Assembly (NCBI GenBank): GCA_025617745.1 | Contig: CM046869.1 | Coordinates: 7,216,244 to 7,280,243, forward strand | DNA: 64,000 nt | From: Heliocidaris erythrogramma | Taxonomy: Eukaryota; Echinodermata; Echinoidea; Camarodonta; Echinometridae | Direction: 5' to 3' | In this document: positions 1 through 9,966 of the stretch, in pieces | How the letters are laid out: the number at the start of each line of letters is the position of its first letter | Numbering within the stretch: position 1 is the stretch's first letter | The notes under the pieces: model-generated | What the model was told of the DNA's origin: nothing | The model's database searches: none | The model's input: the letters and a program-made list of their open reading frames with translations, nothing else | Position numbers and translations under genes: made by a program

Positions 1-422
1 GTAAATCTGTTGTTAGCTAGTTTAATCTTGTAGCACCTGAGGATTACGCGTATTGTAGTCATTTACTCACTGAACTCAGTCTCATTAAACCATCTTGCGG
101 CATAGAATCTCTGCTGTACGAAAAATCTTTCCACAGTAATGCACTGCTTCAGTGCGGATTCTAAACGGCTTATGTGTAAAGATAGCACACACAAAATTTC
201 AGTGCCCAATATCCCCTACAATACATTGCTGGACATAGTGTTACACAGGTCAAAGTGCACGGGCGGTTCCGGGCGGTTTAGTGACTGAAAGGTTGAACAA
301 CACCCCTGCAGCATGATGAACAGAATTACTTTGAGCTAGTTTCTCTTGAAATGGTATTCCATTAACCGGAACTCAAATTACCTTTAATACAACCCCTTTT
401 TCCTATGTTGCTTTTATAACAG
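1..422 (+). other. Intron of QSOX (partial), upstream of the first visible exon
   Basis: The sequence before the exon at 423 ends in a pyrimidine-rich stretch and AG at 421-422, a normal 3' splice site. I see no open frame resembling the preceding QSOX helix-rich region, so the upstream exons should lie to the left of the window. No repeat was recognised in this stretch. Confidence 0.6.
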
Positions 423-542
423 TATTTTCCTGGAAGACCTGAGGTGATGTCATTTTTATCCACCACCCATGAATGGTTACTTCAGAAGGAGGGCACCGGT
501 GTACCTATCGAGGAATGGTTGGCCCATGTCGATCCTACCAAG
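423..542 (+). CDS. QSOX: QSOX internal exon: helix-rich region before the Erv domain
   Basis: This 120-nt exon is 40 whole codons, flanked by AG (421-422) and GTAAGG (543-548). It begins YFPGRPEV and continues to a stretch with HEWLLQKEG and ends DPTK. In animal QSOX proteins a YFPGRP..-type segment followed by an EWL helix joins the helix-rich region to the FAD-binding Erv/ALR domain, and the exon matches in order and spacing. Phase is 0 at both ends and joins the exon at 2111 in frame. An ATG at 447 is internal, not a start: upstream exons with the thioredoxin domains must lie outside the window. QSOX introduces disulfide bonds into secreted proteins in the Golgi and outside the cell. Family assignment rests on remembered family motifs; QSOX1 and QSOX2 cannot be separated here. 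Confidence 0.85.
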
Positions 543-589
543 GTAAGGCTCTTACCAATGAAGCAAGCAGTTACCTCTAACGGAGCGAG

Positions 590-712
590 AGACCAGCGTG
601 GGTCTTGGTCTCTTCTTTTGATGTCTTGCTCTTGGTCTTAGGTCTTTTTTGGTTAGGTTTGGTTCTTTTTTTCTATATCTTGTTCTTGGTCTTGACCCGA
701 GACCCATTGCTA
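590..712. repeat. Degenerate GGTCTTGG-word repeat
   Basis: The words GGTCTTGGTCT, GGTCTTAGGTC, TTGGTCTTGACC and the reverse-complement form GAGACC recur here, so the stretch is both internally repetitive and partly self-complementary. It is intronic. The repeat family is not recognised. Confidence 0.4.
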
Positions 713-740
713 GTTGAATGTAATCAAAAGTTTTCTTCCT

Positions 741-893
741 GGTCCCTGTTTCATAAAACACTTAATTAACAACAAGTGCCAGAATTCTAGTGACAAATTT
801 GCTCTCAGTCAATAAAATGCAGTGATTTCAGTAACTTATATCAATTATTGTAACTTGTTATAGGGAACAAGTTTTATGTGGCAGAGTCCTGGG
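741..893. mobile_element. MITE-like element, same family as 16157-16312
   Basis: The left edge reads GGTCCCTGTTTCATAAAAC and the right edge is an inverted, more degraded version ending AAGTTTTATG..AGTCCTGGG. The middle carries CTCTCAGTCAATAAAATGCA and a TGATTTCAGTAACTTATATC stretch. The same core appears in opposite orientation in the two copies around 16.0-16.3 kb, which shows it is a dispersed repeat. It has no coding capacity, so it is a non-autonomous inverted-repeat element; the superfamily is not assigned. Confidence 0.65.
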
Positions 894-1035
894 CTCTCTT
901 GCATAAACAGTTGCGATTAAACGCAACTTAAAAAATTAAAGGCAACTTGATTTTCAACCAATCAGGATCGCGTAAATGGTATTTGCATTTAATTTTCAAC
1001 GCAATTCAACGCAACTTTTAATGCAAGCAGGCCCT
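890..1035. mobile_element. Short inverted-repeat element with TTGCAT ends
   Basis: Left end GGGCTCTCTTGCATAAACAG is inverted against right end TTTTAATGCAAGCAGGCCC, and both arms continue inward with GCAACTT/GTTGCG words. The centre contains CCAATCAGGATCGCG. The layout (GGGCC-type ends, a palindromic body of about 145 bp, a CCAAT word in the middle) resembles the neighbouring element at 741-893, but the sequence differs. Confidence 0.5.
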
Positions 1036-1810
1036 GGTCTTGGTCCTGTGACCCCAGGTGTTGATTTTCTACAACTGGCTTTTAGTCATGAGATTGGCAG
1101 GAGCGAGACTTGTATACTTTGGGTATACTGGGATGTGCTGTGGAAAGATCCTGAAACACGGGTCCCATTTTCATGAAAAGAATTCTTGTACGTGAACACT
1201 TTACCCATTCTGTCTATTTCTATGTATAGAGATGCCAGTTCTCAGGCAAAAGTTTGAATTCAGGCACTAGCAGTTCAGTTTCAGGTCATATTTCAGGCTT
1301 TTCTTCATACAAACTAGATCATTGTAGGTGATTTTCAGGCTTGCTGATTGATTCCAACTGGCAATCCTGTATGCATGTTTCAAAAAGCTTTCCAAATCAC
1401 TTGTTTTTCCTGTGAAATTGAGTTACATTCATATAGTTTGTGATTGTCAGTTTGTAATATAATGAGAAGTTAGATTTGTACTGTGCAGCTGCTGTGCAAA
1501 TACACTTTGACACACCGCTCCTTTTACTGTTTATGGCTTTATAGCCACCTGGTTCATAATCAACATTGTAGTGAATGGATTTCATTACATTATTGAATAA
1601 AAATAAAGCATTCAGATTAAAATTGCTAACTACAGGTGAACTTACTGTAATATTGACATAGGTCATTGATAGTTGCATGGAGACAAAGTAGTGATTACAT
1701 AATTATTATCGTCATGTTTTTGTTAAAAATTTAGACATGTGACTAGAAATAGAAATCCTATCAAAAGAATAGAGTCGATGATGGAAGAGGTTACGTTTTT
1801 CATGTGCTCC

Positions 1811-1890
1811 TTAACCCGTTGAATACTGACTTCTCCTATTCACATAGGCTTTACACAGGGACCTCCCGGTTCCCACAGGCAATGGATTGA
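1811..1890. mobile_element. 80-bp TTAACCC micro-element, copy A
   Basis: It starts TTAACCCGTTG and ends with the degraded complement CAATGGATTGA. The interior words ATTCACATAG and CCCGGTTCC are shared with the copies at 9403-9482 and 32446-32524. This is the most diverged of the three at its right end. Confidence 0.65.
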
Positions 1891-2110
1891 TAAAGCATCC
1901 AGAAAGACTTGTAAAAAATCATTAAAAAACCCTCATAATATTACTACTAAAATGTATAATGCTATAAGTTGCTCCCCCAAAGAAGAAATTACACACATAG
2001 GTTGTTCTTTACTTCTGTTTAATAACTACATTTATGTTTTACTAAGAAATGACAGTATTTTAAAAATTTATATTTCTTTCTCGTATGCTTCTTCCAAACT
2101 TGTTGAATAG

Positions 2111-2249
2111 GAACCAGGGAATAGACTTGCGGATAGAGTGGAGTGGATTGGATGTCATGGCAGTGAGGCTCATTTCCGTGGCTATCCCTGTGGTCTCTGG
2201 ACGCTGTTCCACACGCTGACTGTCTCCCAGGCTTCACTCATCAGAAGAT
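2111..2249 (+). CDS. QSOX: QSOX internal exon: start of the FAD-binding Erv/ALR domain
   Basis: This 139-nt exon follows AATAG (2106-2110) and is followed by the donor GTGAGT at 2250. In phase 0 it reads EPGNRLADRVEWIGCHGSE, then AHFRGYPCGLWTLFHTLTV, and ends SQASLIRR plus one nucleotide. The WIGCxGSxxHFRGYPCGLWxLFHxLTV pattern is the hallmark first helix of the QSOX Erv domain; the two cysteines (codons at 2153 and 2183) match the conserved pair there, and the GLWxLFHxLT segment contacts FAD in the family. The single leftover nucleotide T joins AT at 3059-3060 to give Tyr, so the frame continues cleanly. The 3' part of this exon is echoed by decayed copies in the next intron (see 2250-2960). 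Confidence 0.92.
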
Positions 2250-2960
2250 GTGAGTAGAAATGATTTCTTTCCTTTTTAATTTGCCTTGAAACAGACTTGA
2301 AGTGGGAAGGATGACAGATAAAAGTCCCCGGTAATCCCCGGTAATTGTTCTTTGATTTTAAATTATAACACAGTGTTAATATGAAGGTCATAGAAAGTTA
2401 CCCCTCTGCTGACCGTCTCTCTGGCTTCACACATTGGGAGATGTAATAAGTAGAAAGGATTTCTATTCTTTTTAATTTGCGGAGAAGTTAGAGGGTTGAC
2501 AGATCAAAGTTCAAATGGTACCTTTTCCTTGGCATTTAAAAGTACTCCAGTGTTGGTCAAGGTCATGAAAGGTAATGGCCTTGTGGTCTTTGGATGCTGT
2601 TCCACATGCTGATGACTCTCAAATGTGAGTAGCAAAGACTGTCCTTTTATTGATTTGTCTTAAAGTGGAAATGTGGACAAAAATGTCCCAATGAAACATT
2701 TCCCTGACTCTTTAAAGCAACAATAGTCAAGGTCATAAAGGGCTATCCCTGTAGTCCTTTGATGCTGCCTCAGTCACCGACTGTTTTTCCAGCCTCACTG
2801 TTGTAAATCTGTAATTTGAGTTTCACAGTGTAGCATTCCCCTAAACATTTCAAAGTACCAGTGTTGGTCAAACTGCTAATTGTCACTCAATCATCGTTGA
2901 CGCGATTATGTAAAAAGAAATGATTTCTGTGGTTATCAATTTGTCTGTAAGTAGAGTCAT
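2190..2960 (+). repeat. Decayed tandem duplication of a QSOX exon edge, about four units
   Basis: The exon segment around 2190-2280 (GGTCTCTGGACGCTGTTCCA, the following GACTGTCTCCCAGGCTTCA, donor GTGAGTAGAAATGATTTC, then TTTTTAATTTGCC) recurs in order within the intron. At about 2405 comes GACCGTCTCTCTGGCTTCA with GTAATAAGTAGAAAGGATTTC and TTTTTAATTTGC. At about 2580 comes GGTCTTTGGATGCTGTTCCA with TGTGAGTAGCAAAGACTG. At about 2745 comes CTATCCCTGTAGTCCTTTGA with GACTGTTTTTCCAGCCTCACT. Spacing is about 165-195 bp. The copies carry substitutions and frame-breaking indels, so they are unlikely to be used as exons, though GTGAGT-like donors survive. Confidence 0.75.
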
Positions 2961-3058
2961 TGCTCATCATGAGTGAGAAATCATTTCTCATATTAAATAT
3001 TATTTTTCAAAATTATGTTATTGCATTTATTCTTATGCATGTTTTGTTCCACCATCAG
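2250..3058 (+). other. Last QSOX intron
   Basis: This phase-1 intron runs from GTGAGT to CACCATCAG. Most of it (to about 2960) is a tandem array of decayed copies of the upstream exon-intron boundary, listed separately. The last 100 nt is ordinary AT-rich intron with a pyrimidine-containing acceptor. Confidence 0.85.
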
Positions 3059-3705
3059 ATGATAATGTAAGCTACATGGAGGTTCTCCATGCCATGAGGG
3101 GCTACATCCTCTCATTCTTCAGCTGTCAGAACTGCCGGGAGAACTTCCGTCACGAGGTGGCAGACCTGGACGAGTCTGTCAGCTCCTTGGACAGCGCCAT
3201 CATGTGGCTGTGGCAGACCCATAATCGTGTCAACAAGCGTCTCCGTGGCGACCCCTCGGAGGATCCCTCCCATCCCAAGCAGCCTTTCCCTCCACGGACT
3301 ATATGCGCATCCTGCTACGCGAGCACCAACATGGAATTATGGGAAGAAAGGAGGGTTCTAGGGTTCTTGAAAGACTACTACAGCTTGCGGAATTTTGCTT
3401 TCAAGGGACTCTACTTTTCAGATGGCGTAGCCGGGGATGAAATGGACTTGAGGACTCGTGCCACACTGAATCCTGAGGGTGTGAAGCAGGATGTTTTACA
3501 TAACTTGCGGCAGAGGGAGATGAGTATTCGTCTGGCGGTGGAGATGAAAAAGGCAGGATACTTTGGTCTTGGGATCAACGGGGTGGACCTGAGCATGTGT
3601 ATGATGTTGAACATCAGCTGCGTCATGCTCATCGTGTGTGTTTACTTTGTCCTAGTGTGGAGGAGAAGAAGAAGAACTCGACTGTCCAGGCTATTGCCTC
3701 GATAA
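3059..3705 (+). CDS. QSOX: QSOX terminal exon: FAD/Erv domain core, membrane anchor and stop
   Basis: The exon follows CACCATCAG (3050-3058) and completes a Tyr codon with the previous exon, reading YDNVSYMEVLHAMRGYILSF. Numbering from the Met at 3076, the redox CxxC is CQNC at residues 17-20 in FFSCQNC. The FAD-binding WxxxHNxVN pattern is WLWQTHNRVN (44-53), SEDPSHPK is 61-68, and the second CxxC (CASC) is 77-80. This order and spacing is the QSOX Erv/ALR domain, which passes electrons from substrate thiols through FAD to oxygen. A polar linker (about 85-170) leads to one hydrophobic segment (about 172-195) and a cluster of five arginines with the short tail TRLSRLLPR, as expected for a type I Golgi or plasma-membrane form. 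The stop is TAA at 3703-3705. All key cysteines and the FAD histidine are present. Confidence 0.95.
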
Positions 3706-4010
3706 TGGATCTACTTTCATATTCGAATGCACTGTTGGATAGTGCGGACCAAAGACATAATCTGATATTTTTGCTATTTATTTACATGCGAGGAAGGTGA
3801 TAACCTGTGGTGCCGGTCTGGATATAAATTCAGACGTATAACTTGGTGGTCATGATCAACTGGTTGCAAGAACATGGTGCAATTTGAATTATCTGCAACA
3901 TCAGCTTGTTGCTTTGTGTTGAATTGTTTTGTCACATAATGAATACTTGTAAAGCTTAAATTACTTGAAGTCAACAATAAACTCCTGATTCATATTTGCT
4001 TCTGAAATGC
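3706..4010 (+). other. QSOX 3' UTR
   Basis: About 300 nt from the stop to just past the AATAAA at 3976-3981, with no open frame of note. A longer 3' UTR using later signals cannot be excluded, because the next kilobase is also AT-rich. Confidence 0.6.
3976..3981 (+). promoter_or_regulatory. Canonical poly(A) signal AATAAA for QSOX
   Basis: First AATAAA after the QSOX stop, 271 nt downstream, followed by TG/T-rich sequence (TTGCTTCTGAAATGCTTGTG) at a suitable distance. The cleavage site is probably near 4000. Confidence 0.6.
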
Positions 4011-4418
4011 TTGTGAATTTATATGAAGACTTATTTTCATTATTTAAACTCATTGTAGAATCATTGACCAGGAAATTTGATATTTCTCTACTTGCCACTT
4101 TTTTTCTTGTCTGTTTTAAAAAATTTCATTGTGTCTTTATCCACAGATTCTAGGTTCTTGATTATTTACTGTAGCTTTATAATTGACTATTCATGTAGAT
4201 GGCGTTTTAGTCATTTTCAGATTCTTGTTGGCTGTTAGATCTTTGTCAAATACCTTTGTGACAAATGACTGCTTTGTGGTAAAAATGGGTACTTTCTAGT
4301 TTGTATGTTTGTATCAATGTTATATCTTTACCTGTAGTGCATGTGCCAATACATATGGTGTAAAGTAGTATGATCTGCTTTACATAAATCCCAATCTATG
4401 TGTGTAAATGTAAAAGTA
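4011..4418. other. Unassigned AT-rich spacer
   Basis: I see no open frame, RNA gene or repeat structure here. Confidence 0.5.
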
Positions 4419-4792
4419 GAGGTGTCATAGTCGAGTGGTTCAGTCACTTGACTGGGAATGCAAAGGTTGTGGGTTCGAACCCTGGCACGGCACTTATGCC
4501 CTTGAGCAAGGCATTTTATCTACATCGCTCCTCTCCACCCAGGTGTTAAATGGGTACCCGGGAGGGTGCGAACGTCATTGTGGTTGGATTAGCATGTCAT
4601 TGTGGTTGGATTAGCATGTGCGCGCTTGGAAACGGGTGACTGGCTAGAATGCTCCCCAGAGGAGTGGAGAATGTGCACTGTAATGTGCAGAATCGCAAGT
4701 GAATCCAGTGACCGGGGAAATAATGCTGTAAGCGCTTTGGTTGGTTACATTGTAACTGGTAAGGCGCTATAAAAGAAACAGCTATTTTTATT
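4419..4792 (+). mobile_element. tRNA-derived SINE
   Basis: The head has a pol III A-box-like TAGTCGAGTGG (4429) and a perfect B box GGTTCGAACCC (4472-4482). The body holds the words GCCCTTGAGCAAGGCATTTT, ACCCAGGTGTTAAATGGGTA and CCCGG, which also appear in the SINE at 63.6 kb, so both belong to one family. It ends AAGGCGCTATAAAAG..TATTTTTATTA. An internal 23-bp direct duplication (GTCATTGTGGTTGGATTAGC, twice at about 4573-4617) marks this copy. Confidence 0.85.
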
Positions 4793-4833
4793 ACATGTAT
4801 TATATTATTAAATGTACACTGTTGTATTGTCTT

Positions 4834-5224
4834 TTAAAGATAAAGCTGAGTTCTGGTCATGTGATTACATTGTGAAAGAAACTGTCTGAAAGCAAGTGGG
4901 AAAGGTTGATCATGTCTACATCAGAATTAGTATACACTGGGGGGATTGGGAATCATCAAAATGATAAGAAATTGACCAAATCTCACTAACATGCACTGCA
5001 GACAGATATGGGTATATGGGACTACACACACACACACATGTGGCATAAATGTTGGGCCCGAACACTTCAGCTGTTTCTCGTCATATTTCGAATATGAAGG
5101 AATTTGAGGAGCATCTCTTTTCAGGGGACATTACTGCTATGATGTTCTTTCAAACTGACATAAAAGGAATGAGAAAGCTCAAAACTCATTTTTAACCTTT
5201 CCCAGGACTCAACCCTCTCTTTAA
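4834..5224 (+). mobile_element. 391-bp TTAA-bounded inverted-repeat element (family M1)
   Basis: TTAA flanks both sides (4834-4837 and 5221-5224). The inner ends AGATAAAGCTGAGTTCTGG and CCAGGACTCAACCCTCTCT are imperfect inverted repeats over 19 bp. The body, for example TATGGGACTACACACAC, CATATTTCGAATATGA and GAATGAGAAAGCTC, is shared with two further copies at 44.7-46.4 kb. There is no coding frame, so it is a non-autonomous DNA element. TTAA target duplication is typical of piggyBac-like elements, but the termini do not prove that family. Confidence 0.8.
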
Positions 5225-5829
5225 GTGGCATTATTAGCAAGGAATTGATGATTTTTATACTGAAAGAAATCAAAACAACATATATATGTACGTCGGTGAG
5301 ATAATAATTTCTGAGTGATATCTGAATGTATTGATTTTTGTGATATTTCATGTCATGTTACAATGGTATGGTAAGGTGTAACAGTGTGTAAAATATTAAT
5401 CATTTTTACCATATTTATGTATCCTTGAATTCTTTCAAGGTAAACAAAATGATAGTTAATGACTTATTCACAAAATGTGAGGAGTTGGCACCTGAAAAAC
5501 AGTGTCAATTTATGTCTATATTTTTCTTTAGACAGAATTCTAGGCTAGAAACGTAAAGTTTGAGCATGAATGACTAGTCCATTTGACAGTCCTATGTAGC
5601 CAATAGTGAACCTCAAAAAATTCTTTCTGTTAAAATGTGTCTTTTTGGATATGTGATCCCATGTGGTCTTCAAACAATTTCAGCGTTGTTGCCGAAAAAA
5701 TACACTTTGAGCAACTCGCATAATTTGCATATTAAAATCCAATGTGTTGTTCATCTTATATATTTTTTTTTTTTTGTATGTAGTTATTGTCTTTTTATAT
5801 ATTTATTATGTAATATTATGTATTATGTT
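5225..5829. other. Unassigned AT-rich spacer
   Basis: AT-rich with a T run at 5762-5775. Short open frames lack any coding resemblance. The last 200 nt could be the 5' side of the LINE fragment that follows. Confidence 0.4.
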
Positions 5830-6000
5830 ACTAAGGGCACCCTCGCCTGAAGCTTTTGCTTTTAGAGGTGTGTCCTCCAACTATATGAATGTGTATTATG
5901 TCATATTTTTTGTTAAAAACATTATTACTTTGTACACTTATATTGAAAAGTTGGAAATAAATGTTTTGAAATTGAATTGAATTGAATTGAATTGAATTAT
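5830..6000 (+). mobile_element. Non-LTR retrotransposon 3' end with (ATTGA)n tail
   Basis: The sequence CACCCTCGCCTGAAGCTTTT ... GTGTGTCCTCCAAC leads into GGAAATAAATG and then five tandem ATTGA-type units up to about 5998. A short 3' UTR closing with an AATAAA-like word and a pentamer microsatellite is the usual 3' end of CR1/Jockey-like LINEs. The element is severely 5'-truncated and has no reverse transcriptase left. Confidence 0.65.
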
Positions 6001-7630
6001 GCAATACCACCTGTGGTATAATGAAGGGAGATTTTATCAGGGAGATTTTATCAGGGAGCTGTATTGTATCACAGGTTTCATTGCACAAGATTAACAACAC
6101 TGTTAGGGTTAGGTGCAGTGTGCACACTGTCCAAAAGTTGCCTTGCTCTTTTCAATATGAATATACATCTGGCCATTTGGATTTATGCAAATTGTGCAAA
6201 ATTCTGAAAGTTGCTCTTTCGGCAAGAAATCTAATATTGTTCAGACACCACGTGGGATCACAAATTAAAAAAAAAAAACTTCAACAGAATGAAATTTTCT
6301 AGGTTCATAAAATGTCAAGTCGACTAGACAGGCAAAAGGAGCACCTATTTCTCTTTGTATTCATGAAGTTACATTCTTTTGTTCAATTTATATGTTTATA
6401 GCCAAGGTATATTTTATTGATGTACCCAACTAAGAGTCAGCAATATTTTCATGAGCTTGTTGCATATGAATAATTTGCTCTCACACTCGTATTGATATTG
6501 TCTTGCACTGCCATTTAATTTCATAACTATACGCAGTATCATGTTTTTATTGCACCCCTATCATAGAAAAATCAGTGCCATTTATCCACTGTTTGGTCAA
6601 CTCTATGACAGTGTGTAGCAATATGGTGTATAATGTGTGCATGCCTGACCAAGCAACATACATGTACGCTAAACTGATCCTCACTGCAATCAAGTTGGCT
6701 AAAATCTTGTCTATTTAAATGCCTCTGCCATATTTTAGGAAATAGCGCCATCACTTGTTAGATATGAATAAGTTAGCCAACTGTTTATTCCAGATAGTTG
6801 TAGTACTTCTTCCATTTAGATTTTAAAGGCCAGTGGGTCATGTTTTTGATAGTTGTACATTTAATTCACTTTACTTTAGTCTCAGTTTTTGCTTCTGATT
6901 TTAGTGCCAAACACATCCCTTTCTTTTCTGATAATGTCGTACAAGAAAATGCCCTAAATTGGAATATCAGAGGCATTTTCTGTAGGGATAAATTGGTGCC
7001 AAAAAGTTGATGATAAAAGTATTTTTATGTCCAAATCAATAAGTTTGTATGTATGTGTCCACTCCCTCTATCTCCTTCCCATGTCCTCTTTTGGGTGTGT
7101 GGGGGGGGGGGGGGGGAGGGGTTTACTTTCATGTTTGTGTTTGAAGTGGTATCTATCAATTTGTAATTTCTGGTAAATTACAAAGTGAGATCATATGTAT
7201 AACATGATAACGTACAGGAAGATTTGGAGAAGGAATTGATTTTAATTGACAGTTGAACATTAGTAGTGTCTAACTTTGGTCTTATTCTCTGCCATGTATA
7301 ATGCCATCTATCTTCACTGTTTGGCTTGTAACAAAAGAGATAATTAGTGATTATGAGTACTAGGTAAATTAGCTTTCTATGAATACTACGATTCCACTAT
7401 ATTTCTATTCAGTGTCCACTGCTACTTAATATGTGAAATAAACTGGGGTGAAATACTTAGGAAATCCTATCTTTCATTTTATTGCACTTCTACATAAAAG
7501 ATGTGTTTAAACATTTTTGTATTATTAATTATGGTATATATTCATCTAAAGCAACAAGGATAGATCATGACAACATGTTTCAATTAATATTTTTTTGCCA
7601 TAACCTAGCTGCAGCTATAGTTCTCTTGCT
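6001..7630. other. Unassigned AT-rich region
   Basis: Contains a small tandem duplication GGGAGATTTTATCA (about 6027-6056) and a poly-G run at about 7100-7116. No gene is recognised on either strand. Confidence 0.5.
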
Positions 7631-7639
7631 TGTGATATC

Positions 7640-7834
7640 TTCTTGTTCTCTGTCTCTGCCTCCCCCTCTCTCTCGATCTCTTTATGTATCCCTTGATCTT
7701 TTTCTTCCTCTCTCTCTGCCCCTGTCTCTCCCTCTGTCACTCTGCCTGTCCCCTTTCACTGTATATCTGCCAGTTTTCCACTTTACATTGTGTCTGCAGA
7801 TATCCTCCCTTCTCTCTGTCTCTCTGTCTCTATT

Positions 7835-7865
<31 letters not shown>

Positions 7866-7866
7866 T
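7640..7866. repeat. (CT)n-rich polypyrimidine tract
   Basis: Mixed CTCTCTGTCTCC blocks end in a purer (CT)n at 7826-7865. The long leucine/serine open frames here are repeat artefacts. Confidence 0.9.
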
Positions 7867-9046
7867 GCCTAGAACTTATATGGTTGGAATTTTTATCTAT
7901 ATGCTGATAGAAAAACAGGGTATAGGTCTACATGTACTTATTAATGCAAATACTTTTGTAGGTATTGTAATGTTTATTTCAGACTTATATTTTTCACAAC
8001 TCCATGTTATTTTTAATTTGATTTCATTATTTTGATGGTATGTGAATTATGCAAATTTTGATCAGGATGTAATTATTTTACCATGTAAAAGTATGATTTG
8101 CAAGAGAAATGGATCTCAGAAGTTTAATTTTTGGCAGATTGAATCTTTATTTTTCAACAACTTTTTTTCAACAAATTTTTTATTGTATACGATAGATTAG
8201 AATATTGACTTATGTACTTTGGAAGATATATGAATGAAATTATAGATTACACTTTTACCTTTGTTTACGTAATCAATATTGGTTGTTTTAGGAAAAAATC
8301 AGTAGTTTGATCATGCCTTATTCACTATTGTTATTACCTTTCTATATATACCCAGTACATCCCCAGATTTGTTTGTGTGCTTATTTGGTATTGAAGATGG
8401 AATATGATAATAGTATTGAAGATGGAATATGATAATAACTCACTCATGTTTGCTTGTCCTTATGTTAACATATTATCTAGATTATTACATTTTTTTGTAG
8501 AAATAGGATAACATTTATCATCTTTAAACTTAGTAATTATGCTTAATATTGTAATGCTTTTGGGTGTTTCATTTAATAATATTAAAGATTATATTTTAAT
8601 TTTTTTGTTCCTTTTTAAAATGACTTGTATTGTTATAATATTGGCCTTATTCTCAGTTTTGTGCAATAGTATTCTCTGGACAGAAAGAAAACAATCAGGA
8701 TAACGATGCATTCATATTTTGTCTTTGCATGAAGTGTTAGTTAACCCTTGTAGCTTCTGCTTGTAAACTGTCTTTGTTAAGCCTCCTAACTTTTTTTTTG
8801 TTGCTAAGATTGCACATTTTGCTGATGTGTCAAAGCTTTCAGGATAATATGCATAGATTTAGAACAAAATGTAGAAAAAACTGACCATGTTATAATATCG
8901 TTACTGTACATGTAATTCTGGATACTACAGTGCTGATGAAGCCACTTCTATTTTTGTGAAATTCTTTTCATTTATTGTCTTTGGAAGGTGAGTGAATCAC
9001 TATTTGAATTGTGCAAATGTCATTAACCATTCTTTGGTGCCAAATT
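7867..9046. other. Unassigned AT-rich region with one 24-bp tandem repeat
   Basis: TATTGAAGATGGAATATGAT appears twice in tandem (about 8390-8437). Otherwise only AT-rich sequence with poly-T runs is visible; no gene or dispersed repeat was recognised. Confidence 0.5.
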
Positions 9047-9048
9047 GT

Positions 9049-9107
9049 GACCCCCCCCCAAAAAAATAAAATAAAAATAAAATAAGATAAAATAAAATAA
9101 AATATTA
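9049..9107. repeat. Poly-C then (AAAAT)n microsatellite
   Basis: A C8 run is followed directly by A-rich pentamer/hexamer units ATAAAATAAAAATAAAAT. It might be the tail of an old retroposon, but no body is recognisable upstream. Confidence 0.8.
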
Positions 9108-9402
9108 CTTTTTTTTATAATCGTGGTGATACACAACTTGTGTGTAATACATTCTTTCGTTTTTTCTGTTTTCTCGCATTTTGTCCTTACGAAAACTTGT
9201 GCTTACGAACAAATTTAATTTGAAGATAATTCAACATTCTGCTTTAGTTAAGCGAAGTACATCTTATTGATATTTTTTCGTTTTGTATTCTCTTTCAAAA
9301 TTATTAGTCCGAACTTTACATTAAACCATATACCTGTATATCTTACGAAGTGATCATTCGATAATAAATTATATATTTATTCGTTTTGTCTTTGTTATGC
9401 AC

Positions 9403-9482
9403 TTAACCCGTTAACTACTGAATTCTCTCATTCACATAGCTTTAATACGGGGACCATCCGGTTCCTGTAGGCAATGGGTTAA
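9403..9482. mobile_element. 80-bp TTAACCC micro-element, copy B
   Basis: Starts TTAACCCGTTAACTACTGAA and ends GGCAATGGGTTAA, giving inverted ends TTAACCCGTTR / YAATGGGTTAA. The interior shares ATTCACATAG, GGGACC and CCGGTTCC with copies A (1811) and C (32446). This is the best-preserved copy. Confidence 0.75.
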
Positions 9483-9704
9483 CGCCAATTTTCATGCATG
9501 TGCACTTCACTTTGGAAATAAACACTGTATAAATCAAGGATTTATATTCAGTAAGAAAATATGATTAATTAATGTATGATCATGTTAATTTATTTTGTAC
9601 AGGAGTCTGAGTTATTTTGAAAAATATAATATCAGGAAGATGGTGACACATCCCCTTATTACATTTGAAATCCAACAGTGATTTCAGATTTTTTTTTTCA
9701 AGAG

Positions 9705-9966
9705 CGAGGGAAAGGGAGATGTAGACGATAGAGGGAGGGGAGATGGAGAGAGAGAGAGAGAGAGAGAGGGAGAGAAAGGGAGAGAGATAGAGAGAAAGAG
9801 AGAGAGAGATGGGGGAGATAGATGGAGAGATAGATGGGGAGGGAGAGATATATAGGTCTTTATAGAAAGAAACAAGGAAAGGAGATCTTGGGATAGTAAG
9901 AAAGCTGGAAAGGAGAGAGAGAGAGTATAAGAGAGAAATAGAGAGAGAGAGGGGGGGGGGGGGGGC
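9705..9966. repeat. (GA)n-rich purine tract ending in poly-G
   Basis: Almost uninterrupted purine on the + strand: blocks of GAGAGA with GATAGA and GGGAGA variants, ending GAGAGAGAGGGGGGGGG at 9937-9966. Open frames on the minus strand over this region are translations of CT repeats. Confidence 0.9.

Larger units (their letters stand above)
543..2110 (+). other. QSOX intron carrying three short inverted-repeat elements
   Basis: This intron runs from the GTAAGG donor at 543 to the TTCTTTCTC..AATAG acceptor at 2110. It holds a stretch rich in GGTCTTGG-like words on both strands (about 590-712), two MITE-like elements (741-893 and 890-1035) and a micro-element (1811-1890), each listed separately. 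The remainder is AT-rich with no recognised feature. Confidence 0.7.

Noticed and set aside
447-641. Protein starting at the ATG at 447
   Set aside because: The ATG is internal to a QSOX exon that opens in frame at 423 and ends at the GTAAGG donor; the rest of the frame is intron.
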